From contig CAJWIZ010000045.1 in the NCBI GenBank assembly GCA_913041805.1, forward strand, positions 1 through 5,941: 5,941 nt of DNA, read 5' to 3'. This document shows positions 1-5,941 of the stretch, piece by piece. The notes below the pieces were generated by a model. It worked only from the letters and a program-made list of their open reading frames with translations, was not told the origin of the DNA and made no database searches. A program made the translations under genes and the position numbers. Source of the DNA: an uncultured Prochlorococcus sp. GTDB lineage: Bacteria > Cyanobacteriota > Cyanobacteriia > PCC-6307 > Cyanobiaceae. Numbering within the stretch: the first letter of the stretch is position 1; the number at the start of each line of letters is the position of its first letter.

Positions 1-2404
1 ACATACGATTCCACTCTTGAGGCTCTTGCCAGGCACGACTTACATTATCTTGAGCTCTTAAGTAATCAGCAAAATCGGCCATCACGAAAAATGGATCGTT
101 TCCTACAAGATTATTTAATAACGGCTTGAAGAGTTCAGTGTCACCATTGCTGAAATGGCCTAATTCAATAAGGCGGAGGGATTCACTTAACTCTGGTAAA
201 GCTTGAATATAACTTTTTGGATCATAATGATTGTTTCGCAGGTCCATTATTTCTCTTTCAGTTTTTCCAAATAGAAAGAAGTTTTCAGCTCCAACCCGAT
301 CACGGATTTCAATATTTGCTCCATCGAGAGTTCCAATTGTAAGTGCTCCATTCATAGCAAATTTCATATTTCCTGTCCCTGAAGCTTCTTTGCCAGCGGT
401 CGAGATTTGTTCTGATAAGTCAGTAGCTGGATAAACTTGTTCCCCAAGTTTGACATTGTAATCAGGAAGGAAAACAACTCTTAATCGACCATCCATATCA
501 GGGTCTGCATTGACCATTTCGGCAATACCATTAATAAATCTAATTATTAGTTTTGCCATGAAATAACCAGGTGCTGCTTTGCCTCCAAAGATCACAGTTC
601 TTGGTGCCATTCCTTGTGCTTTCCCATTCTTAATACGCAAATATTGTGCAATTATTTGAAGGGCATTTAAATGTTGTCGCTTGTATTGATGAATTCGTTT
701 TACTTGGACATCAAACATGCTGGAAGGGTCTACTAAAACACCAGTTTGACGGTGGATATAGCCCGCTAGCTTTCTTTTCCCATATAACTTAGTGGCTCCA
801 AATTCTTCTAGAAAATTTGTATCTAGCTCCTTGCATTCTAATTTCTCAAGTAATTCCATATTTGTTATCCAATTTGGCCCAACTTCTTTGTCCAGTAGTT
901 TCGAAAGTTCAGGGTTTGCTAGTGCAACCCAACGACGAGGAGTTACTCCATTAGTTACGTTCGTAAACTTTTCAGGCCAAAGCTTTGCGAATTCAGGCAG
1001 AAGTTGTCGCTGGATTAAATCAGAGTGCAAAGCTGCAACTCCATTTATATGATGAGCACCAATGGTTGCTAAATGAGCCATTCTTATTGCTTTTCCACCT
1101 TCCTCATCGATAATTGACAACTTTCTCAAGATCAAATCATTACCGGGATAGCGCAAACGCACTTGCTGTAAGAACCTTTTGTTGATTTCGTAAATCAGTT
1201 CAAGATGTCTTGGCAGTAAACTTTTAAAGAGCTCTAAATCCCATTTCTCTAAAGCTTCAGGCAGCAAAGTGTGATTGGTATATGCAACAGAACGATTGGT
1301 TATTTCCCAGGCCTTTTCCCATTCCAAATGATGATGATCAATTAGTAATCGCATCATTTCAGCAACTGCTATTGCTGGATGTGTGTCATTGAGCTGAACT
1401 GTCCAATGATTTGGAAAGTCTTGGATGGGAATGTTTCTTTTCTCTAGGCTTCTCAACATGTCTTGCAGTGAACAGCTAACAAAGAAGTGCTGCTGCTTCA
1501 ATCTCAATCGGCGCCCTTCATCTGTTCCATCATTGGGGTAAAGAACTTTAGAAAGAGTTTCTGAGGCAACTTTTTCTTCTACGGCCCCGTAATAGTCGCC
1601 GATATTGAATGCATAGAAGTCAAAACTTTCTGTGGCATCTGCCCTCCAAAGCCTTAATCGATTACAAGTGTTTACTTTGTACCCCAATACAGGTACATCA
1701 TGAGGGATTCCAATTGCATGTTCTGCTGGTATCCATCTCGATCGATATTTACCCTTTTCATCTAGATAGTTTTCAGTTCTACCACCAAAACCCACAAAGC
1801 AAGCTTCATCAGGCTGTGGTAGTTCCCATGGCCATCCACCTTTTAGCCATTTATCAGTTACTTCAACTTGCCAACCATCTCTTATTAGTTGATTAAAGAT
1901 TCCAAATTCGTATCGAATGCCATATCCAGTAGCCGGAATTTGCAAACTAGCTAGTGAATCCATATAGCAAGCTGCTAGTCGACCTAAACCACCATTACCT
2001 AATCCAGGCTCCTCTTCGACTTCCAGAATATGAGCAAGTGATTCAATCCCAAATCTTTTTAGAGCTAGCTCAGCTTCTTGTTGAATTCCTAAATTCAATA
2101 AGTTGCTATGTAATTGTGGTCCAATTAAGAATTCAGCGGATAAATATGCAACGGTTTTTTGAGGTCTTGCACGAATTGCTTCTTGGCTTGCAAGGTACCT
2201 TGTCATTAACCGATCACGTACCGCGTAACTCAAAGCCATATACAGGTCATGAAGGCTTGCTGTTGGTGCAAGCTTGCCAAGTGTGAAAAATAGGTGTTCA
2301 GTTATTCCATCAAAGACTGCATCAGGTCCAATTCCTGCTCTTTCGTGGTCTGAGTAACAGCCTGGTGTTGGTAGTTTGAGGTCTAGTGGTTGGGAACTGC
2401 TCAT
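1..2404 (-). CDS. glgP: Glycogen/alpha-glucan phosphorylase, 3' end beyond window
   Basis: This cytosolic GT35 enzyme releases glucose-1-phosphate from the non-reducing ends of glycogen, using phosphate and a pyridoxal-phosphate cofactor; in cyanobacteria it mobilises stored glycogen in the dark. The minus strand is open for 801 codons with no frameshift. I see GLGNGGLGR (residues 134-142), NDTHP with His342, YTNH with His378, NVTNGVTPRRW (about 482-492), KRIHQYKR (569-576), and the PLP attachment signature EASGTGNMKFAMN (673-685) with cofactor Lys681. His342, His378, Lys569 and Lys681 sit one residue after rabbit muscle His341, His377, Lys568 and Lys680, so the core has no net indel. The rabbit Ser14 phosphorylation sequence is absent. 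About 40 C-terminal residues should be missing. ATG at 2404 is the first in-frame start after a TAA at about 2474-2476; no clear Shine-Dalgarno precedes it. It diverges from the antiporter gene. Confidence 0.97.
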   Translation of the reverse strand, partial: MSSSQPLDLKLPTPGCYSDHERAGIGPDAVFDGITEHLFFTLGKLAPTASLHDLYMALSYAVRDRLMTRYLASQEAIRARPQKTVAYLSAEFLIGPQLHSNLLNLGIQQEAELALKRFGIESLAHILEVEEEPGLGNGGLGRLAACYMDSLASLQIPATGYGIRYEFGIFNQLIRDGWQVEVTDKWLKGGWPWELPQPDEACFVGFGGRTENYLDEKGKYRSRWIPAEHAIGIPHDVPVLGYKVNTCNRLRLWRADATESFDFYAFNIGDYYGAVEEKVASETLSKVLYPNDGTDEGRRLRLKQQHFFVSCSLQDMLRSLEKRNIPIQDFPNHWTVQLNDTHPAIAVAEMMRLLIDHHHLEWEKAWEITNRSVAYTNHTLLPEALEKWDLELFKSLLPRHLELIYEINKRFLQQVRLRYPGNDLILRKLSIIDEEGGKAIRMAHLATIGAHHINGVAALHSDLIQRQLLPEFAKLWPEKFTNVTNGVTPRRWVALANPELSKLLDKEVGPNWITNMELLEKLECKELDTNFLEEFGATKLYGKRKLAGYIHRQTGVLVDPSSMFDVQVKRIHQYKRQHLNALQIIAQYLRIKNGKAQGMAPRTVIFGGKAAPGYFMAKLIIRFINGIAEMVNADPDMDGRLRVVFLPDYNVKLGEQVYPATDLSEQISTAGKEASGTGNMKFAMNGALTIGTLDGANIEIRDRVGAENFFLFGKTEREIMDLRNNHYDPKSYIQALPELSESLRLIELGHFSNGDTELFKPLLNNLVGNDPFFVMADFADYLRAQDNVSRAWQEPQEWNRM

Positions 2405-2469
2405 AACTACTTTGAGATTGATTGCTTTGTGCAGAAGGTTCCCGCGATGATTTCGGGATTTTCTGTTGA

Positions 2470-2475
2470 TTTATA
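2470..2475 (-). promoter_or_regulatory. Possible -10 element for glgP
   Basis: On the minus strand this reads TATAAA, a good match to a sigma-70 type -10 box, about 66 bases upstream of the glgP start. I could not find a convincing -35 at the usual distance, which is common in cyanobacterial promoters. In AT-rich intergenic DNA such a hexamer can occur by chance, so this is a candidate only. Confidence 0.25.
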
Positions 2476-2585
2476 TCGATGGACGGTAGCTCTACTTTTC
2501 CTTTACGAGACCTAGTGACTTCAGATCCACACGCGATAACAAATGTCTTTTTCTTTGGCAGAAATTACCGATCATGGTTTCTCGG

Positions 2586-2606
2586 TCCTTTATGTTTCAT
2601 AAAGGA
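2586..2606 (+). promoter_or_regulatory. Perfect 9-bp stem-loop upstream of the antiporter gene
   Basis: TCCTTTATG (2586-2594) and CATAAAGGA (2598-2606) are exact reverse complements separated by TTT. The structure ends 23 bases before the antiporter ATG. Its right arm contains AAAGGA, a Shine-Dalgarno-like run, and is followed by a second purine run (AAAAGGAA, 2606-2613). A weaker 5-bp stem, ACCGA/TCGGT (2567-2571 with 2582-2586), abuts it and shares base 2586, so the two cannot both form completely. No T-tract follows on the plus strand, so it is not a standard intrinsic terminator. It could be a 5'-UTR hairpin affecting translation or mRNA stability, or an operator. The pairing is seen; any role is inferred. 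Confidence 0.5.
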
Positions 2607-2629
2607 AAAGGAATTGTTTATCGGAATCT

Positions 2630-4003
2630 ATGGATTTGCCTCAGATTTTGTCCGTACTAAGTACCCATGAGGTCGAAGTTGCCGAAACTTTAATAGGAGT
2701 CATTAACTTTTTATTGATTTTTCTGGCTGCAAGAACTTTGGCCGAGATTTTGGTTCGTGTGAATTTGCCAACGATTGTTGGTGAACTTTTAGCTGGTGTA
2801 TTGATTGGTGCGTCAGGGTTTCATTTGCTGATACCTCCTTCTACTGGAGCACAGCTAAATGAGGGATTTGTAAATGTGATTAGTTCCTTGGCTTCAATTC
2901 CACCAGCTGCTGTACCTGATCTGTATTTTGAAACTTTTCCTTCCCTTCAAGCAGTTGCCACTCTTGGGTTATATGCCTTGCTTTTTCTTACTGGTCTTGA
3001 GAGTGAATTAGAGGAGCTTGTTGCAGTTGGTGTTCAGGCATTCACTGTTGCAATGGCTGGAGTGATCTTGCCATTTGCGGCTGGAACTTTGGGGTTGATG
3101 TTCATTTTTCAGGTCGAATTGATCCCTGCAGTTTTTGCTGGGGCTTCAATGACAGCTACAAGTATTGGCATTACTGCAAGTGTCTTTGGTGAACTTGGTT
3201 ATCTGAAAACTCGTGAAGGTCAGATTGTGATTGGGGCTGCAGTACTAGATGACATTCTTGGCATTGTCATTCTTGCGGTTGTTGTTGCCTTAGCTACAGG
3301 AGGAACCCTAGAAATTGCACCAATTGTGAAGCTTGTTCTTGCAGCAGTAGTTTTTGTAATTGCTGCCATAGTTCTTAGTAGAACTGCCGCACCAGCTTTT
3401 GATTGGCTGTTAGACCGACTTAAAGCTCCTGGGGCTGTTGTTGTTGCATCTTTTGTAATTCTTGTATTGAGTTGTTTTGTTGCTACAGCAATTGGATTGG
3501 AAGCTGCTTTGGGTGCTTTTGCAGCTGGATTGATATTGAGTAGTTCTAAGAATAATCATGCAATTCAGCAGTCGGTGTTACCTCTTGTTTCTCTCTTCGC
3601 AACCATCTTTTTTGTTTTGGTGGGTGCCGGTATGGATCTTTCTGTGATTAATCCACTGGACCCAAGTAGTCGCTCCGCTTTGGTTGTAGCAGGATTTATG
3701 TTGTTAGTTGCAATAGTTGGCAAAATTGCAGCAGGTTGGTGTTTTGTCATTGATAAACCAACAGATCGCTTAGTAGTTGGATTAGGGATGATGCCCAGAG
3801 GTGAGGTTGGTTTGATATTTCTAGGATTGGGAACAAGTGCTGGCCTTTTAGGCCCCTCGCTTGAAGCCGCAGTTCTCTTGATGGTTATAGGAACTACTTT
3901 TCTTGCTCCAGTTTTGCTTCGCATTGTTCTCAAAGACAAAACTCCTGGAGGAGGCAATTCGATTCCCGATGACCTTGCAGCTAATCCAGTTGGCTTGATT
4001 TAG
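2630..4003 (+). CDS. nhaS3: CPA2-family Na+/H+ antiporter, NapA/NhaS3 type
   Basis: This is a 457-residue integral membrane protein that should exchange Na+ (or K+) for protons across the plasma or thylakoid membrane. About 12-13 hydrophobic segments run from residue 20 to 432. The ion-binding pair Asp207-Asp208 lies in AAVLDDILGI. Lys365 in VGKIAAG matches the lysine that accompanies the Asp pair in electrogenic CPA2 exchangers such as Thermus NapA. PRGEVGL (389-395) is another family motif. There is no C-terminal TrkA-N/RCK domain, so this is not a KefB/KefC-type channel; length and architecture fit cyanobacterial NhaS3 (Synechocystis Sll0689, reported in thylakoids). The symbol rests on recall, not alignment. 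A stretch of about 35 residues (69-104), rich in Pro and Ser, separates early membrane segments. ATG at 2630 is the only in-frame ATG after a TAA at 2600-2602; CGGAA at 2622-2626 is a weak ribosome site. The gene diverges from glgP, and a 135-base gap follows it. Confidence 0.92.
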   Translation: MDLPQILSVLSTHEVEVAETLIGVINFLLIFLAARTLAEILVRVNLPTIVGELLAGVLIGASGFHLLIPPSTGAQLNEGFVNVISSLASIPPAAVPDLYFETFPSLQAVATLGLYALLFLTGLESELEELVAVGVQAFTVAMAGVILPFAAGTLGLMFIFQVELIPAVFAGASMTATSIGITASVFGELGYLKTREGQIVIGAAVLDDILGIVILAVVVALATGGTLEIAPIVKLVLAAVVFVIAAIVLSRTAAPAFDWLLDRLKAPGAVVVASFVILVLSCFVATAIGLEAALGAFAAGLILSSSKNNHAIQQSVLPLVSLFATIFFVLVGAGMDLSVINPLDPSSRSALVVAGFMLLVAIVGKIAAGWCFVIDKPTDRLVVGLGMMPRGEVGLIFLGLGTSAGLLGPSLEAAVLLMVIGTTFLAPVLLRIVLKDKTPGGGNSIPDDLAANPVGLI

Positions 4004-4046
4004 TTTGGCTCTCTTCATTAATCATTAAGGTTCATTTTTTATTTGT

Positions 4047-4060
4047 ATGCTCTAGAGCAT
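4047..4060. repeat. 14-bp perfect palindrome between antiporter and hydrolase genes
   Basis: ATGCTCTAGAGCAT reads the same on both strands, with no central spacer. Lying 43 bases after the antiporter stop and about 79 before the hydrolase ATG, it could be a dimeric regulator site or, read as RNA, a short hairpin. A T-rich run (4035-4044) lies before it, not after it, so it is not a typical intrinsic terminator for the plus strand. It does not match the NtcA consensus: GTA at 4045-4047 is followed eight bases later by AGC, not TAC. Function is unknown. Confidence 0.5.
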
Positions 4061-4063
4061 CAA

Positions 4064-4102
4064 TTAGGCAATTACCTTCCTGACTGCGGGTTAATTGTCT
4101 AA
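4064..4102 (+). repeat. Stem-loop (13 bp, 12-base loop) upstream of the hydrolase gene
   Basis: The left arm TTAGGCAATTACC (4064-4076) pairs with the right arm GGTTAATTGTCTAA (4089-4102) across a 12-base loop. There are 13 pairs: 12 Watson-Crick and one G-U (4068 with 4098), plus one bulged T (4091). The stem is AT-rich, and CATCTCAATCC follows instead of a T-run, so Rho-independent termination is not supported. It starts three bases after the perfect palindrome and ends 36 bases before the hydrolase ATG. It could be an operator, a structured leader of the hydrolase mRNA, or an mRNA 3'-end stabiliser for the antiporter transcript. The pairing is seen directly; its role is open. Confidence 0.5.
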
Positions 4103-4138
4103 CATCTCAATCCTTAGTTAAGTGTATTCAAGGTTGTG

Positions 4139-5089
4139 ATGTCTGCTTTCTCTGCCTCGCCAAATGCTACTTGGAGTTATCTGGGGCATGAGGTTTATTC
4201 AGTTAGCAGTAGCCCAACTAAAGCTGCTTCACAAGTTCATTGCGGAGCAGATGGTCCTGCTGTTTTGCTTGTTCATGGCTTTGGAGCATCAACAGATCAT
4301 TGGCGTTACAACATTCCTGTTTTGGCCCAAACTTATGAGGTTCATGCTCTTGATTTGTTGGGCTTTGGTAGAAGTGCAAAGCCGCCTGAACTCGAATATG
4401 GAGGTGAGCTTTGGAAGGAGCAGGTAGTTGCCTATGTCAAGGAGCGAATAAAAAGGCCGACTGTAATTGTTGGAAATTCCCTTGGTGGTTATGCAGCGTT
4501 AGCCGCAGGTGCTGCTCTTGAATCTGACTCTGCTGGAGTCGTTTTGCTTAATGCGGCAGGATATTTCAGCGATGAAAAGTATGTTTCCAAACCTAAGAAT
4601 GTGAGTTCGAAGCTTCGCCAGATGATTGGTCTGGGCCTTTCCAGAGATCTATTGGTGAAATGGTTGTTTTATCCATTGATACAGAGATTGATTTTTGAGA
4701 ATTTGCGCAGGCCAGGAGTTATTCGAAGTACCCTTCAGCAGGTATATATTGATCCAACTAATGTTGATGATTATTTAATTGAGTCAATTCGGAGACCTTC
4801 TTTAGATCCTGGTGCATTTCAAGTTTTCCAGAAAGTTTTTCAAGCACGCGGCCTTAAAGGTAAGCCTATCGATGAATTATTTCAGGACTTACAATCTCCT
4901 CTTCTCTTGCTTTGGGGAGATAGTGATCCTTGGCTAAGAAATGCAAAAGCCAAACAAGATAAATTTCGATTTTTTGCCAGAGAGGCATCAGTGGATGTCA
5001 AGGAGGTTCTTTTGAATGCTGGACATTGCCCTCATGACGAAATACCCGATCAAGTCAATCAAGAAATGCTCGCTTGGTTAAAAGGTTAG
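4139..5089 (+). CDS. Alpha/beta hydrolase, chlorophyll-dephytylase/pheophytinase-like
   Basis: This is a 316-residue alpha/beta-fold hydrolase with a complete catalytic set, numbered from ATG 4139. The oxyanion motif HGFG is at 46-49, the nucleophile elbow GNSLGG has Ser114, the acid is most likely Asp263 in WGDSDPW, and the base is His296 in NAGHCPH. Residues between about 140 and 245 form a helical cap. No signal peptide or membrane segment is evident. VHGFGAS, HWRYNIP and LDLLGFGRSAKP resemble a cyanobacterial/plastid group that includes Arabidopsis CLD1 (chlorophyll dephytylase) and pheophytinase relatives, so hydrolysis of a phytyl or other lipid ester is possible. That substrate is inferred; an epoxide hydrolase or generic esterase role is not excluded. 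A GTG at 4136 could add one residue, but AAGG at 4130-4133 is spaced properly for ATG 4139 and too near the GTG. The epimerase gene starts 31 bases downstream and may be co-transcribed. Confidence 0.93.
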   Translation: MSAFSASPNATWSYLGHEVYSVSSSPTKAASQVHCGADGPAVLLVHGFGASTDHWRYNIPVLAQTYEVHALDLLGFGRSAKPPELEYGGELWKEQVVAYVKERIKRPTVIVGNSLGGYAALAAGAALESDSAGVVLLNAAGYFSDEKYVSKPKNVSSKLRQMIGLGLSRDLLVKWLFYPLIQRLIFENLRRPGVIRSTLQQVYIDPTNVDDYLIESIRRPSLDPGAFQVFQKVFQARGLKGKPIDELFQDLQSPLLLLWGDSDPWLRNAKAKQDKFRFFAREASVDVKEVLLNAGHCPHDEIPDQVNQEMLAWLKG

Positions 5090-5120
5090 AAATTCAATTA
5101 TATTTTTCACCTTTGAATTT

Positions 5121-5941
5121 ATGGCAATAATCTTTTCTCAGAAGAAAGAACCTTATTCTCATTTGGAGATCATTCAAGTTGAGACTGGAAATAGGCTACG
5201 TGTAGTTCCTGAACGAGGAGGGTTAATAACTGAATGGTTTTGTGATGGAAGAGAAATACTCTATTTTGATCTTGAGCGTTTTAATCAGCCCGAAAAAAGT
5301 GTGCGTGGTGGCATTCCTATTTTGTTCCCAATTTGTGGCGATTTAACAAGGAGTTCTTTTAAAGTCAATGATCAAGAATATTCACTGAGACAGCATGGTT
5401 TTGCTAGAGATTCTCCTTGGACAATCCAGTTAAATGAGGGTCAGAGCTCATTTTGCCTAAGCTTGTCAGACAATGAGCAAACACGTGCTGTATATCCTTA
5501 TTCTTTCTCGCTAAATATAGAGGTACAACTACAACATAAAGGTATTGACTTTAGAATTTCTGTGCATAATAAAAGTCAAAATGAGATGCCTTTTTCATTT
5601 GGTTTGCATCCATATTTCAACGTGACAGATCTTAAAGGTACCAATATTCTCGGATTACCATCTCATTGCACGGATCATCTCAAGCGAATTGATATTCCAA
5701 CTGGACAACAGTTAGGTCGTTTGTCAGAGGGAGTGGACTTTATTAGTGGCCCTACAAAAGCAGTTGCTCTAGTTGATTTGTTAGCGGGGACATGTGTTGA
5801 GTTGAAACAGGAACCTCCTTTTGACTTAACTGTCGTTTGGACAGACCCTCCTAGAGAGATGGTTTGTCTAGAACCTTGGACTAGCCCTAGGGAATCTTTA
5901 GTTAATGGTGTACGTAGGATTTCTCTTCAACCAGGAGCTCA
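5121..5941 (+). CDS. Aldose 1-epimerase-like protein (Slr1438 type), C-terminus beyond window
   Basis: This galactose-mutarotase-fold protein is probably cytosolic and should interconvert alpha and beta anomers of a hexose or hexose phosphate. The frame is open for 273 codons to the window edge. Visible motifs are RGGIPILFPICGDL (62-75), RQHGFAR (90-96) with His92, GLHPYF (161-166) with His163 as likely general acid, and CLEPWTSP (249-256) with Glu251 as likely base. These fit the cyanobacterial aldose-epimerase branch named after Synechocystis Slr1438, which is close to YeaD-type D-hexose-6-phosphate mutarotases and more distant from GalM. The preferred sugar cannot be read from sequence. 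From the usual family length of about 290 residues, roughly 10-25 residues are missing. ATG at 5121 sits where homology-like sequence begins, but no Shine-Dalgarno is visible. The 31-base gap after the hydrolase gene contains no terminator, which suggests co-transcription. Confidence 0.9.
   Translation, partial: MAIIFSQKKEPYSHLEIIQVETGNRLRVVPERGGLITEWFCDGREILYFDLERFNQPEKSVRGGIPILFPICGDLTRSSFKVNDQEYSLRQHGFARDSPWTIQLNEGQSSFCLSLSDNEQTRAVYPYSFSLNIEVQLQHKGIDFRISVHNKSQNEMPFSFGLHPYFNVTDLKGTNILGLPSHCTDHLKRIDIPTGQQLGRLSEGVDFISGPTKAVALVDLLAGTCVELKQEPPFDLTVVWTDPPREMVCLEPWTSPRESLVNGVRRISLQPGA

Noticed and set aside
1954..2286. 110-codon plus-strand ORF, with others at 231-434, 792-1052 and 1609-1896
   Set aside because: All lie antisense to the strongly conserved, continuous glgP reading frame; their translations are low-complexity and unrecognisable.
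1..2404. Possible frameshift or pseudogene in glgP
   Set aside because: Codon phase is unbroken from the ATG through His342, Lys569 and Lys681 to the window edge, with the same offset to rabbit numbering throughout the core.
2440..2458. TCCCG/CGGGA inverted repeat in the glgP leader
   Set aside because: A stem of only 5 bp with a 9-base loop is too weak to call without conservation data.
2479..2670. 63-codon plus-strand ORF spanning the intergenic region and the start of the antiporter gene
   Set aside because: It overlaps the antiporter start by 41 bases in another frame, covers the stem-loop, and its translation resembles no family I know. No ribosome site supports its ATG.
3565..3957. 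130-codon minus-strand ORF inside the antiporter gene
   Set aside because: It is antisense to conserved transmembrane segments, and its Pro/Thr/Lys-rich translation is what a reverse reading of this hydrophobic coding region would give.
4004..4046. Possible terminator for the antiporter gene (TTAAT-C-ATTAA followed by a T-rich run)
   Set aside because: The repeat has a single-base spacer and cannot fold as a useful hairpin, and the T-run is interrupted and separated from it.
4164..4427. 87-codon plus-strand ORF inside the hydrolase gene
   Set aside because: It is an out-of-frame shadow of the conserved N-terminal half of the hydrolase, including HGFG.
1..5941. Novel defence, mobile or biosynthetic system
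   Set aside because: All four genes belong to recognisable housekeeping families with intact motifs; there are no transposases, integrases, direct-repeat arrays, tRNA-flanked boundaries or abrupt composition shifts visible.

Overview
The window looks like a stretch of marine picocyanobacterial chromosome. It has moderate-to-low GC (about 40% in the lines I counted by hand), tightly packed genes, and protein sequences that read like the Prochlorococcus/Synechococcus clade. The GC is too low for typical marine Synechococcus, so a low-light Prochlorococcus-type genome is my best guess. That is an inference from composition and protein flavour; no taxonomic search was possible.

Layout: positions 1-2404 are a glycogen phosphorylase gene (glgP) on the minus strand, with its 3' end (about 40 codons) beyond the left edge. 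A 225-base divergent intergenic region follows. It holds a possible glgP -10 element and a perfect 9-bp stem-loop just ahead of the next gene. Positions 2630-4003 encode a CPA2-family Na+/H+ (or K+/H+) antiporter of the NapA/NhaS3 type on the plus strand. A 135-base gap contains two adjacent dyad structures: a 14-bp perfect palindrome and a 13-bp stem-loop with one wobble and one bulge. Positions 4139-5089 encode an alpha/beta hydrolase with a complete Ser-Asp-His triad, similar to the chlorophyll-dephytylase/pheophytinase-like group. After 31 bases comes an aldose 1-epimerase-like protein of the cyanobacterial Slr1438 type (5121 onward), cut by the right edge just before its C-terminus.

Functionally this is housekeeping: storage-glycogen breakdown, cation/proton homeostasis, a probable lipid- or pigment-ester hydrolase, and a sugar (or sugar-phosphate) mutarotase. 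GlgP and the mutarotase-like protein both touch hexose metabolism, but they lie on opposite strands with two unrelated genes between them, so no joint operon is implied. The hydrolase and epimerase genes are close enough to be co-transcribed. I see no mobile element, CRISPR array, tRNA, rRNA or defence locus, and nothing that amounts to a new multi-gene system. The least explained parts are the two intergenic regions with inverted repeats.
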